Source: Cephalotus follicularis (lineage: Eukaryota > Streptophyta > Magnoliopsida > Oxalidales > Cephalotaceae). Taken from it: a stretch of DNA of 64,000 nucleotides. A model generated the notes under the pieces. That model did not search any database and was not told the origin of the DNA. It saw only the letters and a list, made by a program, of their open reading frames with translations. Positions 58,312 to 64,000 of the stretch are shown here, piece by piece. The position numbers and the translations under genes are program-made. Every line of letters starts with the position of its first letter. Positions within the stretch are counted from its first letter, which is position 1. The DNA lies in the NCBI GenBank assembly GCA_001972305.1, contig BDDD01002679.1, positions 96,945 to 160,944 of the forward strand, in the 5' to 3' direction.

Positions 58312-58925
58312 TTTCAAGAACGGAAGCTATTAATATTCTAATGGAGATAAAATACTAGGTGAAGTATAAAAGAACAGTAAAATTAAGAAAGGTAGAAAAA
58401 TGAAAGCAATTGAATGGCTGAGTAATTGAAATATATGTAAATAAAATACTGAATTTAAATGACTGAAATAAAAGATAATATACATTGAAAATATAATACT
58501 GAAGAAGTTAAATGGAAAAGGTTCCACGTTAAATGGATACCTTTGAATACTTGTAAATAAAACAGTTGATATGAAAAATATACCACACTATCTAGCGGTA
58601 ATTCGCCTGATAGATGGATCTTTTCAATACTGAAAATGAGTTTAAATAAATAAAAGTTTAAGGTACCACTCTATTTGGCGGATGAACCGACCATGTTGAT
58701 GGATCTTAAACAACAGTTAAATAATAAAATAAATAACTTTCTCCACTCTTAAATATTTTAAGAGTGGGAAATTATTTCTAAACCTCTTCATTAACATGGT
58801 CTGGAAATTTTATGACTTGTATTCATAATTTTATCAAGACGGAGTGGGTATCAATTGAAATAACTGGCTCAACGTTAATTGCATCGAGTTTTAGGGAACG
58901 AAAGCTATTAATATTCTAAGCATTT
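58312..58925 (-). other. Pararetroviral leader with hairpin and direct repeat
   Basis: About 600 A+T-rich bases without a usable frame, which fits the long leader of Caulimoviridae pregenomic RNA. A perfect inverted repeat lies at 58743-58767 (CCACTCTTAAA, loop TAT, TTTAAGAGTGG). TAATTGCATCGAGTTTT and a following GAACG..AAGCTATTAATATTCTAA occur at 58281-58341 and again at 58876-58919. Only the first copy contains the PBS. Confidence 0.65.
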
Positions 58926-59036
58926 TGTTGACTTTTAGTCTCAATCATAAGTTTTAATGATTACAAATTTGCATTTAACTTTACTACTTTCTGTGTAAGA
59001 AAAGAAATAAACAAAATAAAGAAGTGCAGAAACAGG

Positions 59037-59312
59037 ACAAAGCGCCGATGGTCACATTCAAAGCGTCAGCGGTTTGGTCCAAGGCGTCAACGCCTGAGAA
59101 GAGTGTATCTGCCGTTAAAACCAGTGAAGTGCAAAATCAGTTGAAGCACTCAAAGCGGCGACGCTTAGGAGTAAAGCGTCAGCGCTCTATGGCGAAGAGT
59201 CGACACTGAGAACAAAGTGCCGACAGACAAAGCGAGAAAATTCAAATTTAACTCATAACGGCAACCTAAGCGCGGACGCTTTAGGCAATACCGTCGACGC
59301 TTTGGACGACTG
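59037..59312. repeat. Palindrome cluster (AAAGCGTCGACGCTTT type), SIRE element 2 LTR
   Basis: AAAGCGCCGATGG, AAAGCGTCAGCGG, AAGGCGTCAACGCC, AAAGCGGCGACGCTT, AAAGCGTCAGCGCT, AAGCGCGGACGCTTT and ACCGTCGACGCTTT. About eight units, 111-387 bases from the LTR start, ~105 bases before the TATA box. Confidence 0.87.
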
Positions 59313-59417
59313 ATACAATATCAGAACTCATTTTAAAGAGCCGTTTTTTATGCAACAACTTTCAAGACTTCTCCAACGGCTATATTTCTTCACCAACGGC
59401 TAGAATCTAAATGAAGC

Positions 59418-59426
59418 TATATATAG
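59418..59426 (+). promoter_or_regulatory. TATA box in the SIRE element 2 LTR
   Basis: GAAGCTATATATAGAGG is a canonical plant TATA box, about 490 bases into the LTR. Confidence 0.75.
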
Positions 59427-59962
59427 AGGTCAAGAAACAAGATTTATAAGACTTGGAAAGACTTTGATCATCAACACTCAAGAAGCAAAACTTGCAAATC
59501 CACAAAGAAAAAGACATCAAGCTTTTGTTTACACTTTCCTATCCAAAGTTTGCAACTAGCTATCACTTTCATATGCAACCTTTAAGAGGTTATTGTAAAC
59601 ACAAACCAATCCTTTTTATCATTCATTGTAAAAGAGGGGAGTGAACCCTTGTAAGGTGTTTGATTGATTTGCACCCGAAACCCAAAATCAAGTGTAAGGT
59701 GGTTTTGCTTTGATTTGCACCCGTAAGCCGAAAATCAAAGGTTGCTAGTGGTATCTAGTGGAATCTCAAGGGGTTCTTGAGAAAGTGGACGTAGGCACGG
59801 ATTTTGCCGAACCACTATAAATAGTTTGCACACTCTCTATCCCTTATCTCTTTTACTTACAATTGTATTATTTGTTCTTGTGTGCTTGTTTAGTTCATAG
59901 GTTTAATTTGTCAATTCCGCAAACAAATTACTTATTAAAGGTTGCCATACATTTCCAACAAG

Positions 59963-59973
59963 TGGTATCAGAG
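59963..59973 (+). other. Primer binding site of SIRE element 2
   Basis: TGGTATCAGAG lies two bases after the LTR end and matches initiator tRNA-Met. Confidence 0.92.
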
Positions 59974-60015
59974 AGGTTATCTCATAATTCTTAATTGTTA
60001 GAGATATAAAGATCC

Positions 60016-60430
60016 ATGGCAAATCAAATGAAACTAAACATAGGATTAGAAGGTTCCTCCATTACTAGACCTCCGTTCTTTGACGGAAATAACTATTGTT
60101 TTTGAAAAACTAGGATGACAATATTTCTACAATCCCTAGACTATCAATTATGGCATATTATTGTAAATGGTCCTAGAATTCCCACAAGAACTATAGAAGG
60201 AGTAGTCTCTCCTAAATACGAAAATGAGTATAATGATAATGACTTTAGGATGCTCCAATTAAATTCTAAAGCTAAACATGTTTTATTTTGTGCCGTCGGC
60301 CCTAATGAATTTAATCGGATATCTTCTTGTGATTCGGCTAAAGAAATGTGGGACTTGCTAGAAGTCACATATGAAGGTACCAACCAAGTAAAAAAATCTA
60401 AAATTAGCATGCTTGTACATGAGTATGAAT
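60016..60430 (+). pseudogene. gag: gag of SIRE element 2, cut by a TAT-like element
   Basis: ATG at 60016. The UBN2-type start is TRPPFFDGNNY. A TGA near 60103 stands where the SIRE element 1 gag has Trp (SHWKAKM). It continues MTIFLQSLDYQLW, then SAKEMWDLLEVTYEG, to MLVHEYE at 60430. There the TAT-like LTR begins, so zinc knuckle and pol lie beyond the window or are lost. Confidence 0.9.
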
Positions 60431-61351
60431 TGTGATATGGGAAAAAATCAAGTTAAATCAAAAGCAACACGTGTCCTCGTGTTGGCACTGCCAGGTGTCC
60501 AAAGAGACAAAAATTGATGAATTAAAGGCAGAGGAAGCCTATTGGCCAACAGAAGAGTGGTATAAGGAGGATTCTTCCTCGGCATAAGTGCCGAGGACCC
60601 TTCCAGTGACTCCAGTACAAAAGTTATCCTCCTCGGATCTAGGTCCGAGGACACAATTTGAAGCAACCCAGCCGAGGATACCCTCGGCCACATAAAAGAC
60701 GATCTATCTCAAGTGCATATCCGTGGAAGAAGAAGACTTATAAGCCAAGCACTAACTATCTCGTTAGCCTCACAGCAGCTCCTTTCCTCGGACAAAAGGT
60801 TTCCTCCTCATTTACGGAATGAGGACAGGGAGTTAGCCTAAATTCCAGGGATCTTTATCTTCTAAGTATAGAAGATAAGGATGACTATCAACAAATATGG
60901 AAGATAAGATAAGGATAACAATCAATAAGGAAATGAGATAATTCAGGTGGAGATAGAATCACAATCAACTGCAAATAAAGGAAAAGTGCAACATTATAGG
61001 TGGAGATAAGGGGAATGACCGAGATCCTCAGCATTTCCCTAGGGGATAACAATCACATCCGAATTACACGCTCAATCAGTTACAAAACCTCACTATAAAT
61101 ACAAGTTCAACACACTGAACAAAGGTCAGCAATTTCTATATTCCAAAGAACCTAATTTCATCTGCACTAGTCTAACTTGAGCGTTGGAGAGTCCCCGGGA
61201 GAACAACCTCCTGGACTTCGACCATTTTTGTTACCTTGTGCAGGTGTCCGAGATCAGAAACTTCCTCAAGGCATTAGTGACAAGCATTTCTCTCTACAAA
61301 TTAAAGTCCTCCACGTAGGATACTGTTGAGAGAAGGATTTCTGTATCAACA
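60431..61351 (+). mobile_element. 5' LTR of a TAT-like gypsy element
   Basis: 921 bases, TGTGATATGGGAAAA to CTGTATCAACA, followed by a PBS that is not tRNA-Met. A TATA box (CACTATAAATAC, near 61092) lies ~260 bases before the LTR end. TCCTCGG units recur (60570-60800). No TCGA palindromes are seen. Confidence 0.85.
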
Positions 61352-61352
61352 G

Positions 61353-61371
61353 TTGACGCCGTCTGTGGGAA
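61353..61371 (+). other. Primer binding site of the TAT-like element
   Basis: TTGACGCCGTCTGTGGGAA directly follows the LTR. It is close to the TTGGCGCCGT-type sites of TAT/Athila-lineage elements and clearly different from the tRNA-Met sites of all other elements in this window. Confidence 0.75.
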
Positions 61372-61396
61372 ACGCTACAAAAAGTCATCAACAACC

Positions 61397-61988
61397 ATGC
61401 CTCCGAGGAAGAATACCCAAGTTGGAGCCACTGGAAGTCAGCGACAGGAGGTCATAGCTCCTCCACCAGAAGCCGTTGAAGAAGTTGCTCAACAACAAGC
61501 TCCCGTTACAGGGGAGCAACTCAATCAATTCCTACAGGGATTGGAACGTGTCACTGATCGGTTGGTCACAACTCTAGCCAACCAACAACAACAACTAGGG
61601 CCTGCTCAGCAAGTGGCCCGAGGAGTTTCTGGCCCCCACAGGCCAGAGGTGGAGACAAGGCACCCCCGAGGTGCCAGGAGAAACCCGCCGAGGGGAGATG
61701 AACTTCCCCTTGGGCGGTCAGGGGACAACAATCCCCTGGGAAGGAGGCCTGAGATCAATACGTCTCAGAGAGCTGAGTCCTCGACTGCAAGGGATCATCC
61801 CAACGATCCCAAGAGAGCACACCCTCAGCGCCAGGCTATGGATGTCGATCCTCGGCAGAAAGTCAGAGGAGTAGAGGGGGCGCAAGTGCGCTCCAACGCT
61901 TCATGCAGAGCTGGCACGGCCCGAGGGAGCAGGGTCAATCCCCCAGCCTCATTGGCTGGAGGGTCACATGTTTCCAGCAGAGTAAGTG
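61397..61988 (+). pseudogene. gag: gag N-terminus of the TAT-like element (truncated)
   Basis: ATG at 61397 (MPPRKNTQVGATGS), 26 bases after the PBS. About 197 codons are open: a Gln-rich segment with a short amphipathic helix (LNQFLQGLERVTDRLVTTLA), then a long Arg/Pro/Gly-rich, probably disordered part. It is cut at 61988 by the LTR of element 8. The few following residues are LTR-encoded. Lineage is inferred from PBS and N-terminal style; no conserved gag core is reached. Confidence 0.7.
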
Positions 61989-62486
61989 TCACACCCGTTC
62001 CCGATAACAACCGATAACCTACCGAGAATGGATGTGACTATCACGTGACAAGACTCCTTTCGGAAACCTACACGTGATATCTTAAAACCTGTTTGAAAAA
62101 CTAACATAAAGTTAATTTTTTTTTTTTTTTAAAACTGAAAATTTCTCTAACTCTTAAATTTTCCGAAAATCGGGCATGTAGTATCCGTTTATCGGACTAT
62201 GCCCCCTGTAAAGAAAACACAGTTTATAAACACACACTCCCGAAGGAGGAATCAACAGTTCATTCTAGTTTTATTTTGTCACAGGATCATCAAAATAATA
62301 CATATCTCATCACACCACCATATAATCACAATTTGTTTTAAAAAAAACGGGACAGTAACACAACTAGTACTAACTATCTCATATAACAAATAACCCAAAA
62401 TGCCCCAATGTATGCATGTGGAACTGGCCATGACTGCCAGTGAATGGTGCTTTGGTCAGTGGTCAACCTCCAAAACCTGCTACTAT
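61989..62486 (-). mobile_element. 3' LTR remnant of Tekay element 8
   Basis: The minus strand ends GGGTGTGACA at 61989. The sequence matches the end of the element 5 and family B LTRs (CACGTGATATCTTAAAACCTG, then CTCCCGAAGGAGGAATCA). Only the last ~0.5 kb is left. It is joined near 62486 to RNase H, with integrase and the LTR start lost. This is the same kind of joint as in element 2. Confidence 0.8.
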
Positions 62487-63421
62487 CTTACTGGATTAAA
62501 GAACTCGACCCACCTACGCTGTCTCATGTTCAGTGTGTCCTGACAGAACAGGTATCTCAGACTTTTATGATCGGTAAAGATCTCAAACTGCACCCCATAA
62601 AGATAGTGTCTCCACTTCTGAAGGGCAAAGATAATAGCTGCAAGCTCAAGGTCATGAGTCGGGTAGTTTTCTTCATACGGCTTCAGCTTCCTAGAAGCGT
62701 AAGCGATCACCTTTCCTCGTTGCATCAGCACACATCCCAAGCCCTTACCTGATGCATCACTATAGACTGCAAAGCCCTCATTACCTTCAGGTAATGCCAA
62801 GATATGAGCGGAAACCAACCGATCCTTCAGTTCACGGAAACTATCTTCGCAATCTTCATCCCAGACGAATAAAGTCTTCTTCTGGGTTAGTCTAGTCAAA
62901 GGCTCAACTATTCTTGAGAAATTCTGAATAAACCTTCTATAATATCCCGCCAATCCAAGAAAGCTATGTACCTCCGTCACGTTCCTCGGCTGTGGCCAAT
63001 CTCGTACCACCTCTGTCTTTGACGGATCCACCGCCAAACCCTCTCCAGCTACTATGTGACCAAGAAAGATCACATGGTCAAGCCAAAATTCACACTTACT
63101 GAATTTGGCATACAGTTGGTGCTCTCGGAGAATCTGTAGAGCCAACCTCAGGTGGGAAGCATGCTCTTCCTCGCTTTTCGAGTATACAAGTACGTCGTCA
63201 ATAAACACAACGACGAACTGGTCCAAGTACGGTCGGAACACATCGTTCATCAATGACATGAACGCAGCCGGTGCATTGGTAACACCAAAAGGCATCACCA
63301 GGAACTCATAGTGACCGTATCTTGTCCGGAAGGAAGTTTTCTCAATATCTCCTTCCCTCACCCTCAACTGGTGATATCCTGTTCTCAGATCAAGCTTCGA
63401 GAACACTCTCGCTCCTTACAA
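62487..63421 (-). pseudogene. pol: RT and RNase H of Tekay element 8
   Basis: RT core [25 protein letters not shown] and catalytic FIDDVLVYS, the connection [16 protein letters not shown], and RNase [14 protein letters not shown] to [10 protein letters not shown], where it is cut. The frame is open across ~307 codons, but its natural entry is blocked by TAG and TAA around 63415-63425 where two Gln are expected. Confidence 0.9.
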
Positions 63422-64000
63422 CTAATCAAATAAATCCTCAATGTGGGGTAAAGGGTATTTATTCTTGATAATTGCCTTGTTCAACATCCTGTAGTCGATG
63501 CAGAGCCTCATCGACCCATCTTTCTTCTTGACGAACAGTACCAGTGCACCCCACGGCGAAACACTGGGTCTTACAAAACCTTTATAAATCATGTCTTGTA
63601 ATTGCAGCTTCAGCTCTCGCAACTCAGCCGGAGCCATCCAATAGGGTGATTTAGAGATAGAAGCCGTTCCAGGAACAAGGTCAATGACGAACTCCATACT
63701 CCTCTTGGGTGGTAAGGATCCCAAGTCATCAGGAAACACATCCGCTAATTTGCACACAACTGGAATTTTCTCCAAGCTCAAGCCTTTCTCCTTCCTTCTA
63801 TCAATAACATAAGCCAAATATCCCTCGCATCCCTTCTCCAGGTATCTCGATGCTCGGATAAAAGATATGATCAGTGTTGAGAACCCTTTGTCTCCCTTGA
63901 ACTGGAAGGTCGTTCCGTCGGGCAGACAGAAATCCACAGTCTTGTGGTAGCAATCCATACGAGCACGGTGCGCCGATAGCCAATCCATCCCCAATATTAC
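63422..64000 (-). pseudogene. pol: Protease end and RT start of Tekay element 8 (runs off the window)
   Basis: It begins beyond the window. The post-protease block ([13 protein letters not shown]), then [45 protein letters not shown] and [10 protein letters not shown]. The protease active site lies past base 64000. Confidence 0.9.

Larger units (their letters stand above)
58926..59960 (+). mobile_element. 5' LTR of SIRE element 2
   Basis: 1035 bases, TGTTGACTTTTAGTCTC to CATTTCCAACA, followed by a tRNA-Met PBS and SIRE gag. It has a palindrome cluster (59037-59312) upstream of TATATATAG (59418). It is homologous to 8964-10026. The two SIRE elements point away from each other, with all EPRV pieces between. 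Confidence 0.9.

Noticed and set aside
60448..60693. Minus-strand ORF in the TAT-like LTR
   Set aside because: It lies wholly inside U3 and is built of TCCTCGG-type repeats. No homology was recognised.

Overview
The window looks like nuclear heterochromatin of a large-genome flowering plant, probably a eudicot; the species cannot be named from sequence. I found no ordinary host gene. Almost every base belongs to LTR retrotransposons (Ty3/gypsy Tekay/Del-like chromoviruses, one TAT-like gypsy element, Ty1/copia SIRE-like elements) or to an endogenous pararetrovirus (Caulimoviridae, EPRV) of which about 6.2 kb survives in four minus-strand pieces. Evidence is LTR ends (TG...CA), target-site duplications (TSDs), initiator-Met-type primer binding sites (PBS), polypurine tracts and gag/protease/RT/RNase H/integrase motifs.

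Layout. 1-7591: a Tekay element (plus; 5' LTR cut by the window edge) sitting in a minus-strand SIRE element whose gag and 5' LTR occupy 7592-10026. 10064-13234: a deleted Tekay derivative with an unbroken protease-RT-RNase H frame that opens inside its own LTR. 13235-15132: EPRV 3' part (promoter, downstream ORF, RNase H). 15133-46469: a solo LTR (family B copy B1, minus, TSD TTTAG) that split the EPRV RT/RNase H region and was itself hit by a complete Tekay element (15995-25695, minus, TSD ATAAG), by an RT-deleted Tekay element (27822-32783, plus), and by an opposite-strand B LTR (B2, 32804-45467). B2 carries a deleted element (35798-44732, minus, TSD GGATG), which carries another solo LTR (41279-43752, TSD TACTA). 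46470-49114: EPRV RT, protease and coat-like region. 49115-51643: solo LTR (minus, TSD CCTAA). 51644-52044: EPRV movement-protein C-terminal part. 52045-57636: family B solo LTR (B3, plus, TSD CATAA) with another LTR nested at 52210-54556. 57637-58925: EPRV movement-protein N-terminal part, PBS and leader. 58926-60430: a plus-strand SIRE element (LTR, PBS, gag start), cut by a TAT-like element (60431-61988), cut in turn by a deleted minus-strand Tekay element running off the window end.

The nesting gives a relative chronology: EPRV, then B1, then B2, then the 35798-44732 element, then the 41279-43752 LTR. All open reading frames but one (10166-12475) are visibly broken, mostly by TAG/TGA stops where CAG, CGA or TGG is expected.

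The most unusual signal is a set of clustered, TCGA-centred perfect palindromes in LTRs: CAGTCGACTG, AAGCGTCGACGCTT and AAAGACATCGATGTCTTT types. They occur in LTRs that are otherwise unrelated (copia SIRE and gypsy Tekay) and mostly at comparable places, upstream of the TATA box and again downstream of a consensus splice donor. Related Tekay LTRs carry different palindrome cores at the same place, so the cluster is kept while its sequence is exchanged. A parallel case is a minisatellite block at one fixed place in family B LTRs whose unit differs from copy to copy.
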